NCBI GenBank assembly: GCA_006503535.1 | Contig: QYRS01000001.1 | Span: 62,001-126,000, forward strand | DNA from: Arthrinium phaeospermum | Taxonomy: Eukaryota > Ascomycota > Sordariomycetes > Amphisphaeriales > Apiosporaceae | Direction: 5' to 3' | Length of the DNA: 64,000 bases | Part shown: piece after piece, positions 20,268 through 31,964 of the stretch | Position numbering within the stretch: position 1 is the stretch's first letter | How the letters are laid out: every line of letters starts with the position of its first letter | Program-made: the position numbers and the translations under genes | Notes under the pieces: generated by a model | Told to the model about the DNA's origin: nothing | The model's database searches: none | Seen by the model: only the letters and a program-made list of their open reading frames with translations

Positions 20268-21983
20268 CTATCCAGTATAAGAGTAGGCCCACCTCTCCCT
20301 TGTTTCCCGTAGAACCCGGAGCCTCCTCACCGTCCTCCAGCTGTCCACAAACTTCTCAACCAGGTGCGTCCCATCTCTTTCGCGCCCGATGGCTCGGAAG
20401 AGGTTCTGTAGATGAGCAGGGGGGGCGCCAGTCCTTGACGTCCCGAAACAGCCGCCTCTCATGAACGTCCTCGGAGAATGCCGGGTCCATGACATCCCGC
20501 ACCCGCAGCCAAACGTCATGACAGAAGTACCAGACCCCCCACGTACATCGAATGGCCAAATCTACCTTGTCGCTATCTTCGCCCTCATGTAGACGCGTAG
20601 GCATCACCGCGGAAAGCTCGGCGGATTTCAGCTTCAGCATTTGCAGGCATCCTCGCCCGAACGCCTCCATGACAGGCACGAGGGCCTCGTCGTGGGGCAC
20701 CACTTCGCGCAGCTCCCCCATGTTAAGGTACGCCTCTGGCGAGAAGAGCTCGTCGACGATAGCGGCGTGCCCTCCGCCACGGGCCTCAAACCCAGGTGGT
20801 ATCTCCGCCTCGGAAGGGACATTCAGCTCTCGGAGGGGCCCCGAAAATAGCCGCCCCCCGAGGGCCAGCTGGCGTCAAAACTGACGCTCAGGTGTTCCAA
20901 GTTCTGCCAGTAGGACTTTGTCGCAGCAGAGGCGGCGCAGAGCCAGAAGAGGGCGCCGTCCACTACTTCACAAACGCGCAGGTAATCAAGATCTTGGCAA
21001 TCCTCCATGTTCAGGTTCCCCACGGAGAAGTCTGGGACACAAAACGAGGCGGTCCCCTTCATGACCAGGATCAGCGACTGCAGGGCGGAGGACTGAGGCA
21101 GAGTCTCGGCAACAGCATGGGCTAGGTCGTGGCGGTGGGTCCGGCGCAGCCCGATGTAGCGGATCTCCCAGTCGTTCAGCTCCCACTCCGCCTCCCGCAG
21201 ACCGGGCAGCCGGGCCGCCATGTCGATGACTACGCGGTCGTACAGCTTCCGCGTCATCGGCCATGTGTCGAAGGAGCTCACCAAGGGCACGAGCGGAAGC
21301 TCGGATGGGCGAAAGAGACGCAGGTACGAGTACAGGTATCGCCACTTCCACAGATCGACCAGTTTCTGGTCATCATCGCATCTCCGCACATGACTTGGTC
21401 CCTGACTGTCACTTGGCGGGGTCGAGGACAGCAGGAAGGGATGGTTCGCACTGGAGTAGATATCGAAAAGGCAGAGGGCAATGCAAGCGTCCCGGGCGGC
21501 GTCCCAAGTGGCCAGGGCATGAAAGAAGCCGTGTATCGCTTCCGGGAATGCCTCGTCGTTTTCCAGCCGATCACGGTCCCGTTCAAATCGACGGCGATCT
21601 TCGTCGCGGTATGCAGGCAGCACGACAATGTACTCCAAAACACTGAAAAAACGACGGCGGTGACCTTGGACGATGTTTTCGAAACGGCTTAGCTCGTTTC
21701 TCTTTAATTGAATGTTTTGAAACGTGTGGTATTCAAGGGCCATTTCCCAAGGTCTTGCGGCTGTAGCTAGCGCTGGGCGGCCAAATCCTGGCTCCTGCAG
21801 GAACGCACCGATCTCATCCCATATCTCTGGAGATAGCCTGTTAATGGCGGTCGTCGAATGGACTTCAGCGTCTGTTATATCAAAGTCGTCAACGACAACA
21901 CGGTGGTGTGTAATGTTGCTTGCACATGCACTCCAACGGTAATCCGAGGAATAACCATTGACCGCGCTTAGATGCCATATCCA
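20268..21983 (-). pseudogene. F-box-type gene disrupted by two compensating frameshifts
   Basis: Continuous protein similarity to fungal F-box proteins of the ATAARPWE/TF-x-N-x-L type runs through three frames. The first part (to about 20843) has LSPEIWDEIGAFLQ, TFQNIQLKRNELSRFENIV and HRRRFFSVLEYIVVLP, and ends YFRGP. The frame then shifts to one reading LRELNVPSEAEIPPGFEARG through DVMDPAFSEDVHERR to VKDWRPP. At 20419-20425 (a G7 run on the + strand) the frame returns to the first one and reads HLQNLFRAIGRERDGTH, with the stop at 20268. The first shift is at GGGGCCCC (20835-20842). No GT...AG pair explains either. The first in-frame ATG is at 21743, but family-like sequence begins at about 21846 and the frame is open to 21983, so the start is also unclear. 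It is either a decaying gene or an intact one with two sequence errors. Confidence 0.7.
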
Positions 21984-23015
21984 TCATGACACACTCAATC
22001 GCGATTCAATTGCTACAGGCCGCCAAGCCACGAGAACTTGATTTTCGAATGACAAAGCTGATAACAATGACATAGGGTTAGATTATGGCTTGATGGGGTA
22101 AAGTGGGAGCAACAGCAGAGTACGAAGTAATGGGATAATGGAATAATGGGTGGATATGTGATAGAGACAACGGAATAACCAGTGTCAGCGGAGTAATAGG
22201 GGTGATGTAAATGGAAATGTAACTGATTGGATATTTTATAGACAAAACAGACCATGGTGTCAGGCGAATATAAAATTATGGCGATGCTTTTTATTTATGG
22301 CTATATATGTATGTGGGCGAATGATAGTGCTACGCAATGGGATCTGTTCATGTCTCCCACCGCGAAAACTAGGATGTCCGATTGCCCATAACTTCTGTTC
22401 GCTTACATACAGCATTTGAATTCCGAGTCCAGTAGCTTAGAATGGGCTGACCTAAAGTCTCTTACGAGCTACGGCGGAAAATCGCCGATCACTCTGCGAG
22501 ATTGTAGGGTCGTCAAGAACGTTGCGTTGTGTGAAGGTGCCCCCCTACAGCCGCCGCGGAGATATGTTTGGGCAAATCGATTGGTGGTGCTGACGAAGCC
22601 TGCCTCGGGGGGCAATGTCAAATTGCTACGTCCGATCCTTCCCTACACAGCTTGTAAGATGAAGCAGGCAGTATGCTGTTTTAATTTGATGATGCATGTA
22701 ATATTGATTGGGGGTCTTGGCGTTTGCGCTCTACTGGCTCGGCTGAGAGTGCCTGGGCTGTGAAGCCCGATACGTTTCACAAAGCAGCCATTCACAGCGG
22801 AGGGAATAACTACCGGCCGCTTGAAGGTCAATGTGGTTTCGGGGTCTCAATGAGTATTTAGCTCAGGTTGATAAAACTCTTTTCACGTTCTCAACTTCAC
22901 CTTGAAGTACGTCTCCAAACTCCTCCTCATCTTGTTGATCCCGTCAGTAGCTTTCCGTCAATCCAAGACACGCCAATAGGAAAGAAAGGAAAGTCCGTTG
23001 GAGACTGACCGCACA
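21984..23015. repeat. Intergenic stretch with GGAATAAT-type repeats
   Basis: Between divergent genes. Around 22125-22205 there are at least four close variants of GGAATAAT/GGAATAACC/GGAGTAATAGG. No gene is supported. A signal-peptide-like reading with TTG in place of ATG occurs at 22902-22956 (see findings). Confidence 0.4.
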
Positions 23016-24682
23016 ATGCCACTAATAGGTATGTCTAGACCCTTAAGTACATTCTTGGATGTGAGTTAAATTTACTAACCTCGCAAAACTTCGAAGTGTG
23101 TAATGGTGCGACTTTGGACGCCCCATCTCCCATCATCGCTTCCCAAAGCGATATCGACAACATGACTTTGGGGTCTCACCAAAAGCCACTGGACCCCCCT
23201 AGAACATCATACATTACTGTCCATGGTGCCCAGGGTAACCTGACATTTTCGAATCTGACATCGGCTGCTGGAGTCTCCTTTGTTTGCAATGAAAAGCTGG
23301 AAAATGTGGCTTTCCCAGACCTTATCGCTCTCGACTACCTCCATGTAGACACTGCGCCGTCCCTAAAGGGATTGAAGTTAGAGCATTGGAGAACTGCCTC
23401 CAATTTACCAGCCACCATCGAGCTTCAAGATGTCCCTCTACTCCAGGCCAGCCTGCCATTCAATGGCACGAGTTCTATTCACCTTATCAACGCTGGCCGC
23501 ATCGATATACCAAACATTAACAAGGCCACAAGACTCGTTGTCACGAACACCACAGCTTATTTTGGTAGCTTGAAGAGTATCGAATACTACCAAGTCGCTC
23601 TCCTTGCGATGACAGCCTCGGTTAATCCTCTCTCAATTGGTGGGCCTGCAATGATGCCCAATTTGACCACCGTGGCCGATGTCCGTATCATGGATGCAAC
23701 TCATTGGGACAACGTACTTGGACCTTCTAGGTACAAACAAGGCGAATTGACTGTTGGGCGTTCGATTGTCATCGGACCATCCAGCCCCTATGACCCAGCG
23801 GTTCCAGGTGATCTTAGACAATCGCTGGGATACAGCCAGCCGGCGCGGGTAGGCGGTGATCTCAACATTACCGGCAACATCAACGTGACCTCGGTCCAAT
23901 TCTCAAAGTTGACTGAAGTCAAGCGCCTTTTCATCATGGAAAATCCCGACTCTTGGCTCTACGTTGACTTCCCAAGTCTATCAACTGCGACTTCCATAAA
24001 AGTCAATGGAATGATAAACAAGTAAGTTGGAGAGTTGACACCCGCAGTTTAGTGGGCAATCAACTGAAACAAAATCGCGACGTGTAACAGGAAAATGGAT
24101 CCAAGTCTCTTTCCGAATCTTACTCATGCAAATGTGGTCACGGTGGAGCCTTGGAACGCAGATTTTGATTGTTCGCGGCTGCTTCACTTGCGCGATATTA
24201 AGATAATCGAATCACTGTCTTGCAACGGAACCAACGGAACGAACCGTGTGGAAACGAAACCCACCGGAACTGCCGATGGGAAAGACAACACCCACGGTGA
24301 CACCCCGTCGACGCCCACTGGTATAACCATGCCGGTGGCAGCAGGAGTCGGCATAGGGACTGGGCTCGGGGTGCTGATCCTTGCGGCTTTGGTCTATTTG
24401 GTCTTGTTCTATCGGCGGAAAGCGCGGTCCCCAATGACGACGATAGAGGGTAAGGGGCCCCCTCGAACGGCCGAGGCAGACGACCCTGACTGCCCGGCTC
24501 TGGACGGCAACCATATTGTTGAGGCGAACGACACGTGTCTGCCTCACCAAATCGGAGGTTCGGAGGTGGTGGAGGCCAGTGGGGTGCAGGTACCTGCGGA
24601 AGCCGAAGCGGAGCGTGTCCCGGGTGAGACCACCGTGAGTCCAGGGCAAGAGGGGGGGATTACACCCGCGGAGCTGGCTTGA
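23016..24682 (+). CDS. Receptor-L/Ecm33-like type I membrane protein
   Basis: Exons 23016-23028, 23097-24021 and 24091-24682. Intron 2 (24022-24090, GTAAGT...AACAG) is firm. Intron 1 (23029-23096, GTATGT...GAAG) and the tiny first exon are less sure. The ectodomain (about 400 residues) has repeated beta-strand units rich in N-glycosylation sites (GNLTF, NGTS, NITGNINVTSVQF), in the manner of Sps2/Ecm33-type receptor-L proteins of the cell wall. A membrane helix follows (GTGLGVLILAALVYLVLFY) with a basic stop-transfer and an acidic, disordered cytosolic tail of about 90 residues. A protein of this form needs a signal peptide, yet the model starts MPLIVCNGATL with none. The true first exon may lie upstream or be damaged. 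Family assignment is by pattern and moderate. Confidence 0.68.
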
Positions 24683-25331
24683 AGTAGGTGGTGTCTATCC
24701 GTTGTTGCCATATTAATACGATGAAGAGAGATGACAGACCTCTTCTGGGTTTTCTATGTGTTGCGGTTGCCGTATCTTATGATATTTTCGGTCTGTGTGT
24801 TGTATAAAGTGTACTATGAAGACCAGGGGCTCCTTGAAGGCGCATCTGATGAGTTACGGTCAGCCTCCTAATATGATGACCCCGCATTTTCTCAGGACAC
24901 CGAGAAGCTACAGGGATAATCGGGTTGGGACGAAATTTTTCTTGGTCTTGAGCATTCCTATGCAACGATTCGGCTTGGTGTGGTGAGGAGTGAAGCTGTG
25001 GCTGCGCTAGCGTTACTGCAGGCTTTGATGATGAATCAAATCAAATCACGCCGTCTGTCGGCAGTGAGGTAAGAGGCTGTTGCCATACATGGAACTTTGG
25101 TTGGACGCCCACGCTGGTGCGTGTGCCCGTGCCCAGCGAGGACTGCAAGATTGAGTAGCCACCACGCTTCGTTAGCCACGCTTCACGTTACACACGTATG
25201 CATAATACAGATGGCCTGTCCTTAAGAGCATCAGGCGCGGGGCACAAGCCAAACTAAAAGGTTCTCTGTGAACCGGTGTCTATCCCTTTCCGTTCGGCTT
25301 CGCATGATATCCAGACTGCCAATGCCCGACT
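24683..25331. other. Intergenic stretch
   Basis: Contains the 3' UTR of the membrane protein gene and the promoter of the next HET gene. No repeats or RNA genes were recognised. Confidence 0.4.
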
Positions 25332-27209
25332 ATGCCTTTCAAGTATGAAGGGTTAGCTAGCGACAAGTCAATTCGACTGCTCCGAGTCGACCGACTAGAT
25401 GGAAGCGATGGAGATATGTTATGCACCTTGCTGCATGTCGACCGTCATAATCCCCCAACGGGATTGTCGTGGGTCGCTCTGTCTTACCGATGGGGTGATG
25501 AGAAGGATCTAGTGACCCTAGGGTTGAGAGAGGTCTTGGGTGTGGCATCTGGAGTCCCCTCAGACGCCCCTAACGACGCGTACTCAAGGACTCAAGTACC
25601 GCGATCGGCATTGGACATGATCCTGTCACTTCATCATTCGGGGCATATTGCTGATAAATGGATCTGGATTGACTACATCTGCTTGAATCAACAAGACCTA
25701 GCAGAGAAGAGCGTCCAGGTTGGCCTGATGGGTAGCATCTACAGTTTGTCAGCTCAAACTGTTGTCTACACAGGTCCGGCTTCGGCTTCTACTCCTACCG
25801 CCATGGATTTCATAAAGATGCTCAAGAGCATTTTCGAAAAGCTTGACCAAACGGATGGTCGAGGCCCTTCCGATGACAATGCAATTACATGCCAAGACCT
25901 CCTCGAGGCGACCGGAACGTCAAGTGGAAGCCCAGAATGGGCCGCGTTGCGAGACCTCTTGATGCGTCCATGGTTCGGGAGACTGTGGGTCATGCAGGAG
26001 GCCGTGCTCCCCCGAGATGTATTGTTCGTATGGGGGCAATACAGCCTGTCGTGGGCCGAGATGGAGACACTCGCCGGCTGGGACACACGCTCGAACCTAT
26101 TCGCTTTGCTCGGGAACGCGAACGGGAAATGGACGGCGATTTCGACCCTGAAAAAGATCAACTTGCTGCGGCACAATCGCGACGGCGCGACCAGAGGACA
26201 CAGATGTGACTTGTCTTTTGCCCTGTACGCGTGCGACGCCGCCACGTCCTTCGACCCCCGTGACCGTATTTACGGCATGCTCGGCCTACTCTACGGCCGT
26301 GGGGCCGCCATTGATATCAAACCTGATTACTCGCCCGAGAACGCAGCAGCGGCCGTATTTACCGACGCCACGTTGAAGTGGACGATGCAAAATGATTCGT
26401 TTGATTTGGTGTACGGTGCCGGCATAGGCCTGCCACGCGACATTGAGGGGCTGCCTTCCTGGGTGCCCGACTACACGAAGACATTGCCCCAATACCCCGC
26501 AGCCCATCTTCGAGCTGGAAAGGGTGATTTTAGGTCGTTGGCCCTGGAGCCACTGAAGTTCCAGGGGTCCGACTTCGAAGTCCAGGCTTTCCTCATTGAT
26601 ACCATCGACAGCGTTCTGCCATACAAGACACTGAGCAGATCTATCGAGTACACCAGTATCGAAGATGACGGCCAGGTGGCTTGGTATCTAGAGCAAGCCA
26701 TACTGCACGTGTCGCAGACCTACCCCGTGCCCTGGTCGGAGGGCCTTGCCGCGTGCTTCGTCAGAACGCTGACCTGCAACAGCGTCGTGCTGAGCGGTGC
26801 GGACGGCGGTGCGCCGTCGCCGGCAGGCTATGACCGGGCGTTTGCGCAACTCGCCATCGTCCGGAAGCTGGGCGTCTTCGGTCATCCTCCCCCGGTCTGG
26901 CCGGACCAGAATCCCACCGCGCAGGAGCGACAAAGCTTCTTGACGACCGTGGCGGGCTATATGAGCGATAACACAATCTGCACAGTCCCGCGCGGCCGTT
27001 TTGCCTTGGTACCACGCCGCGCGGAGCCAGGTGACGTGGTCGCCGTCTGCCCAGGGGCCCGTCTGCCCTTCATCCTACGCCCGTCCTGCCGAGGGACGGC
27101 CGGCAGCCAACGGTTTCAGATGGTCGGTACGGGGTACGTGCATGCCTTTAATGATGGGATTCATATCGCTATGTCATACAGAAAATTGGAAACTGTGATT
27201 CTATACTAA
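25332..27209 (+). CDS. HET-domain protein (Het-6-like)
   Basis: Intronless, 625 residues. The HET domain starts near WVALSYRWGD (about 47-56), continues with KWIWIDYICLNQQD (about 109-122) and VGLMGSIYSLSAQTVVYTG, then has RPWFGRLWVMQEAVLPRDV. The later DPRDRIYGMLGLL block and GLPSWVPDY are characteristic of the Het-6 subgroup. All blocks are present, so the domain looks intact. Presumed cytosolic role in non-self recognition and cell death; the specific partner is unknown. It differs clearly from the HET protein at 14.9 kb, so the two are not a recent tandem duplication. They bracket the F-box genes in this island. Confidence 0.92.
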   Translation: MPFKYEGLASDKSIRLLRVDRLDGSDGDMLCTLLHVDRHNPPTGLSWVALSYRWGDEKDLVTLGLREVLGVASGVPSDAPNDAYSRTQVPRSALDMILSLHHSGHIADKWIWIDYICLNQQDLAEKSVQVGLMGSIYSLSAQTVVYTGPASASTPTAMDFIKMLKSIFEKLDQTDGRGPSDDNAITCQDLLEATGTSSGSPEWAALRDLLMRPWFGRLWVMQEAVLPRDVLFVWGQYSLSWAEMETLAGWDTRSNLFALLGNANGKWTAISTLKKINLLRHNRDGATRGHRCDLSFALYACDAATSFDPRDRIYGMLGLLYGRGAAIDIKPDYSPENAAAAVFTDATLKWTMQNDSFDLVYGAGIGLPRDIEGLPSWVPDYTKTLPQYPAAHLRAGKGDFRSLALEPLKFQGSDFEVQAFLIDTIDSVLPYKTLSRSIEYTSIEDDGQVAWYLEQAILHVSQTYPVPWSEGLAACFVRTLTCNSVVLSGADGGAPSPAGYDRAFAQLAIVRKLGVFGHPPPVWPDQNPTAQERQSFLTTVAGYMSDNTICTVPRGRFALVPRRAEPGDVVAVCPGARLPFILRPSCRGTAGSQRFQMVGTGYVHAFNDGIHIAMSYRKLETVILY

Positions 27210-27512
27210 TTTTTTTTTTAATTTGTCTATTTTATTATAGTTCTCAGTCATTATACCCTCGAACGTAAAATGTAGCTTCAAGAACTAGAGCCAGGTTTGA
27301 TAAGAGTTTTCTCCCCTTTAAGCTGTACTCGGCAATGAAGGGGATAATACTAATGGTTAGGAGATAAACTCAAGAAGTGTCCAGCAAAGAATTGGCTAAT
27401 GGGAATTGAGTTGTTCCAACTATCTCAATGTACTGCGGTACTATATGTTACTGCATCTGAGTAGAAGACTGGCCGAGACCAAGGGAATTTCAATATCGTG
27501 CGAGATAGGCAG
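27210..27512. other. Short intergenic stretch between convergent genes
   Basis: AT-rich, with a T9 run directly after the HET stop codon. It probably holds both 3' UTRs. Confidence 0.4.
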
Positions 27513-29153
27513 TCACTCACTACCCAATGACTCGCTATCACTACCTGATGATTCACTGCCTGTTGATGACAGTTGCGCGAATAGTAGATCGTTATCATCC
27601 TCGGGTAGATAGCCCTGGAGGAAAAGCGCCATGGACTCCAGCCCCAGCATTTCAGCACGGTACATCACTTTCCTGATAGCTCTGTCAGTGAATGCAGTAG
27701 ACCCAAAGGTCAACAGCATGCTCAGGATCCGCTCGTTTTCCCTCTGCATGGCCATATCCAGGCCTCCCTCCAAGCGCTTTAGAAAATCCGGGGACTCCCT
27801 GTCGAGGTGGAGGAGAATGGGCTCCACCATGCGTGGCTTTTCCCACCTCACAGCCTCTACGAGACAATCGTCCTCGGTGATCGTGGAGTAGTCGCGGGGA
27901 TGGAACCCCTTTCCTAACAAGTAGATGACTGCCTCTGTATGGCCCCCGCCCACTGCGTCCTCCAAGGGGTCTTCCCGATCCAAGGGGTCTTCCGGATCAG
28001 GTTCCTGGGACCAAACAGGGTTATCCAGAGTCGCGCCAAGCTCCATCAGATGCTCCATCAGCGGTACGGCGCCCTTTTTGGCTGCCCCACACAGGAGGCT
28101 GCAAAGGAGTTGATCCTTCGACTTCTCATCCTCCGACTTTTCTGCGTGGATGAAGTCTGTGGCAGAAGAGTACAGCCGCTTGAACACCTCCACGTCAGTC
28201 ACTTCCTCCATCATTCCGACGAGTGATTCGCCCCATTCTTCGCCCCATTCTGCGTACTCTTCGCGCATAGGCTCGAAAACAATCTCTAGTGTAGACAGCT
28301 TGCCGCCGTAGCATGCGTAATTAAAAACGACATCTTTTGCTCTGCGGATTTCGGGGGTACTCGATGTAGAGGACTTGAAATCCAGGAAGATGCGGACCAC
28401 TTCATCATGGCCCGCAAAGGAGGCCCCTTCTAGGGGCTGTCGAAATAGTGGCCTTGGGGTCGCCGTCAGTGTCATATCCGTGCCGCAGGGGTCAGTAAGG
28501 GTAAAGACGGGGTTTTCTTACTTGGGCTTGGGGATAAAGCCTGGGCTATGTTCATAAACCAGCCTTGGACGGTCATGGATCCGTTGTAGCAGCTCTTTCA
28601 CGAGCGCCACGTCATTTCTGGCAGCTGCCACGCACAGCAGAGTTTGCAGCAGCTGGTCGTCATCATCGTCAATGGGCCCCTGATCCAGCTGGTCATCGTC
28701 ACCGTCAATGAGCTCGTCGTCAGGCTGGTTCGAGCCCTCGGCCGACCCCCCAAAACCGGAGGGTAGCTCGAAAGCACACCCGGGCCGCATAGTCGCGAAA
28801 AGATCGACTATGGCGTCGTCCACGGCGTCGTCGCTCGGGTCCCCACCGGACCCTTCATCACGCCGGGCGACGAGGAACTCTGCGGCACGCCGGAGTACGA
28901 AAAGAGGCCGCGGCCAGCCCTGGCGCCGCGCGGCAGACCCCGTGGCTCGGTACACGATATACCGCGGCCACTCGATGAAGACGGAGTAGGGGTCGTCGTA
29001 GAGGACTCCAGAAGCGAAGACGGCTCGCACCACCGCCACGTCCCACTCACGGCTCACGTGGCGCAGACGCAGGGCCCGACGGATGTGACGCGCACGGACG
29101 CAAGCGATGAGGATCTCGTGGATGATCTCTGGGGGCAATTCCGAGAACTGCAT
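27513..29153 (-). CDS. F-box/ankyrin-repeat protein
   Basis: Exons 29153-28522 and 28452-27513; the intron 28521-28453 (GTAAGA...CCAAG, branch CTGAC) restores phase and gives 523 residues. The N-terminal F-box-like segment is ELPPEIIHEILIACVRARHI with LRLRHVSREWD (about 5-40). An acidic linker with DDDQLDQGPIDDDDDQ follows. Ankyrin-type repeats then run to the C-terminal third: LLCVAAARNDVALVKELLQ, LEGASFAGHDEVVRIFLDF, LLCGAAKKGAVPLMEHLMEL and LEDAVGGGHTEAVIYLLGKG. The tail is Ser/Gly/Asp-rich (SSTGSESSGSDSESLGSE). Such proteins are plausible SCF substrate receptors using ankyrins for target binding; the target is unknown. The gene sits at the right end of the HET/F-box island. Confidence 0.85.
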
Positions 29154-29747
29154 GTTTTGCTGTGGTCAATGTGATTCGATTGATGCCCCCGAAAAGTTGG
29201 GTACTCGCGTTGAGTGGTTGTGAAGAGACGTCAAAATAGAAAAAGAGGGGAAAGGAGCTTTGATGCATCATTTTAGTTGTCGATGACTTAGTAAGCGATG
29301 TGCGACAGGGATGTCCCGTACTGACCACTGCGCATCTTCAGTTTTATCTTGTTTGTTTGCGAAACACGGCCTGTGACGTAGAAATGCCTTCTGCATCAAT
29401 CAGATTTTCGGATGGTCAGAGTTTACGCCGCGCGGAACGCAGGGTCTGGCTAGGTCACAACAACTTTGGAAGTACCCCTGTCTTTTCCATATCGCTAGCC
29501 TTATTCAGGAAACAGGGAATACACACCACGAGTTTTGATTGGCAGTTTACATATCAGACAATCAAATTGTAGCTATTCAGCATACTTACCCGGCTGGGCT
29601 TCTGTAGTTATCCGATACGATGAATACCCTTCTATCTTGATGCCTCTTCGGAACAACCCATGGAACGATGCGACATGAGCAGGTACTCCATGATTACTCC
29701 ATCCGAAACGAATATCGTTTATTCGACAGCTCCAGTCCCATGAGCGA
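29154..29747. other. Intergenic stretch
   Basis: Contains the upstream region of the F-box/ankyrin gene. No coding sequence or repeats supported. Confidence 0.4.
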
Positions 29748-30442
29748 TTAGCTCGAAATGGACCAGTAGACGACGACATCGCCATTCGGGTCACTGCAAG
29801 TCAGCTGGCCAATGGCAGCCACATAGCCAGCGTGGGCATAGCCAGCCACAGCCTGGCCAACGGCATCGCTGACATCGCCGTTTCCGATCCTAATATTTGT
29901 TCTTCCAGTCAGCCGAGATCCCCGACGAATCCCGCGATTTGAAGCATGGTCTGCCAATACTCACCAGACATGTCCATCGCCTCCAGGCAGGGACGGGAGC
30001 GAGACGCGGACGTTGCAGGTCCCGGCGAAGGTAATGATCTTGGCATTGCTGTCGGAGCCCCAGTCGGACGTGTCCCAGTAGCCCGGGGTGTTTGCGGAGT
30101 TGTCCTCCAGCTCCTTGCAGTCGGCCTCGCGGGCGAAGTTGCTGGTCATGGCGGCCACTGTGTAAGTGGGGGACTCAATGTCAGTACGGGAAGAAAACCA
30201 CGCAGTGGCGAGAGATATTTGGGGCATATCAGCCCATCGGACGAAAGGATACTCTACTTACTTCCGCTGCGGGTGCAGATGCGCTTGGTATCGGGCGTGG
30301 CGGTCCAGACACTCTGGAAACGCTGGACACCAACGGTGGCGGTCTCGTTGTCGGCGGTGAGGCTATTGAAAGCGGGAAGAGCCAAGGCCTGGGTCTGGAA
30401 GGCGGCGAGGAGGAGAGATGCGAGCATGATGAAGAACGGCAT
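29748..30442 (-). CDS. Small secreted cysteine-containing protein
   Basis: Three exons: 30442-30262, 30157-29965 and 29889-29748. Introns are 30261-30158 (GTAAGT...ACACAG) and 29964-29890 (GTGAGT...ATTAG). The product is 171 residues. The start is MPFFIMLASLLLAAF, a clear signal peptide cleaved after about residue 20 (QTQALA). The mature part has four cysteines (RICTRS, ADCKEL, GTCNV, LTCSD), so two disulfides are likely. The C-terminal third has an Ala/Gly-rich near-repeat (GQAVAGYAHAGYVAAIGQ). A TATATAAG box lies about 155 bases upstream of the start (near 30597-30605). Secreted, small and cysteine-bearing, it fits the broad class of fungal secreted or effector-like proteins; no known family was recognised. 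Confidence 0.8.
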
Positions 30443-31964
30443 CTTGGCGATAGGGGTAGTGGCGCCTAGGGTTGGAGCGAAGGAGTTGCGGAGTTGCAAA
30501 GTTGGGGATATGAAAGACTTTGGGAGAGCTGCTGGAGACTTGGGCAGGTTGGGAGGCTGAGACTGAGTGGTAGACTTAGAGGCTCGGTTTTATATCCTTA
30601 TATAGTGAAATCAAGATTGAATATTTCCTCTTTGTCTTCCTCAAGCAGACGTAACTATCTATACATATGGGTTCAATCATAATCAACTGAGCAGAGAAGA
30701 TGCACGGAGGGATGTAGGTAAGTCATCGTAATAGTACCGTCCCTGCCCTCGACTGTATTCATTGTGTGAAATATGTGTTACACGTATGATTTGAGTTACC
30801 TTGAGCCATGGACTTTCTTGGCATGACCAGAAATGTTAGAACATCTCTTCCTGGCATCTCCATTCAATGTAGCCAGACATTGGTGTCTTAGCCAGCTCCT
30901 ATCCTAGCAGGTTGGCGACCGTGATCGGGAACATTTGGCTTATAGTTCGATGTAAATGGAACTACCAGTGTATGCTGTATCGATTCACTTTGTCCTCAGT
31001 CACAGTATTCTACCTGGAGGTGCGACGTTGTGTGTGCCTCATATCTGACATTGCCCCTATTACTTACTACCCGCATATCCCAGATGAAATTCTAATCCCC
31101 TTTACTTTCCGTTAGGTATTTAGCCAAGCGTTGGTGCTGGCTAAGTTCGAAAATTTTGGAAAAGTGAATTCAACTGTCGGTATTGGAGAGCACCTTGATG
31201 TACCTGAATTTATCAACTACCCCAGGCCATATTACGATACCAGACCTGGCAATCCAATTGGTTGCTCAAACTGTATGCCCACACCATGTGCAGCATGAAA
31301 TGATATTTGACCGAAGCACAACTAGGGACTCTCGATTTTGGATACTGTTCTGTTATGAACAGTCACGTGGTATGAGGAATTGGAAACAACCTAGCTGTCT
31401 CCGGTATGCCCCAAAGCACAATTACTACGCGCTTACGACAGCAGCCTGTCTGTTGGGGAGACTGAACTTTGGGAGTCGTCGTCTCCAAGCTGTCTCTAAA
31501 GGCCATCCGGGTTGCCAAGAGGGTACGGTTATTCAAAACTGCTCAAGTGGCGGCACTGGCGGCAACCTTGATACCGAGTGCATATGACGGACCCCTCGAT
31601 GCAAAGACGAGAAACGCTTCTCGCATTTTGCGGCACATTCGCTACCGATAAGGCATTTCGCCATATAATTAGAGTCAATAGGCACTGGCACGTTTCTGAG
31701 GGCTTTGGATTTGGTAAGTACAGTAGCTTTGATTCGTGTTGTTTCGCATCTTCAAGAGCACTGTGCTCTAGATGCGTTGGTCCTACCTAGAGGTGAACGG
31801 CGTTGGGCATCACGCCGAAGTTAAAAGAGCGAAAAGGAAGTATAACAAGTGCCCTTGGTCCCTATTGTGTGCGTTCTCGAGTCTGCTTTTCAAGTCGTTA
31901 ACGTTCCTTTCTTTCCCATCATCTACTTGTTTATCTCATCCGTCCCACCTCGTATCGCTCAGCC
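30443..31964. other. Long intergenic stretch
   Basis: About 1.5 kb. A TATATAAG box near 30597-30605 serves the secreted-protein gene on the minus strand. Some short plus-strand frames at 31183-31790 have partly protein-like sequence (KLSLKAIRVAKRVRLFKTAQ), but no splice model joins them into a gene. The last 150 bases are pyrimidine-rich leader for the gene at 31965. Confidence 0.4.

Noticed and set aside
31183..31790. Overlapping plus-strand frames that look partly coding
   Set aside because: Several frames compete, no splice sites join them, and no family is suggested.
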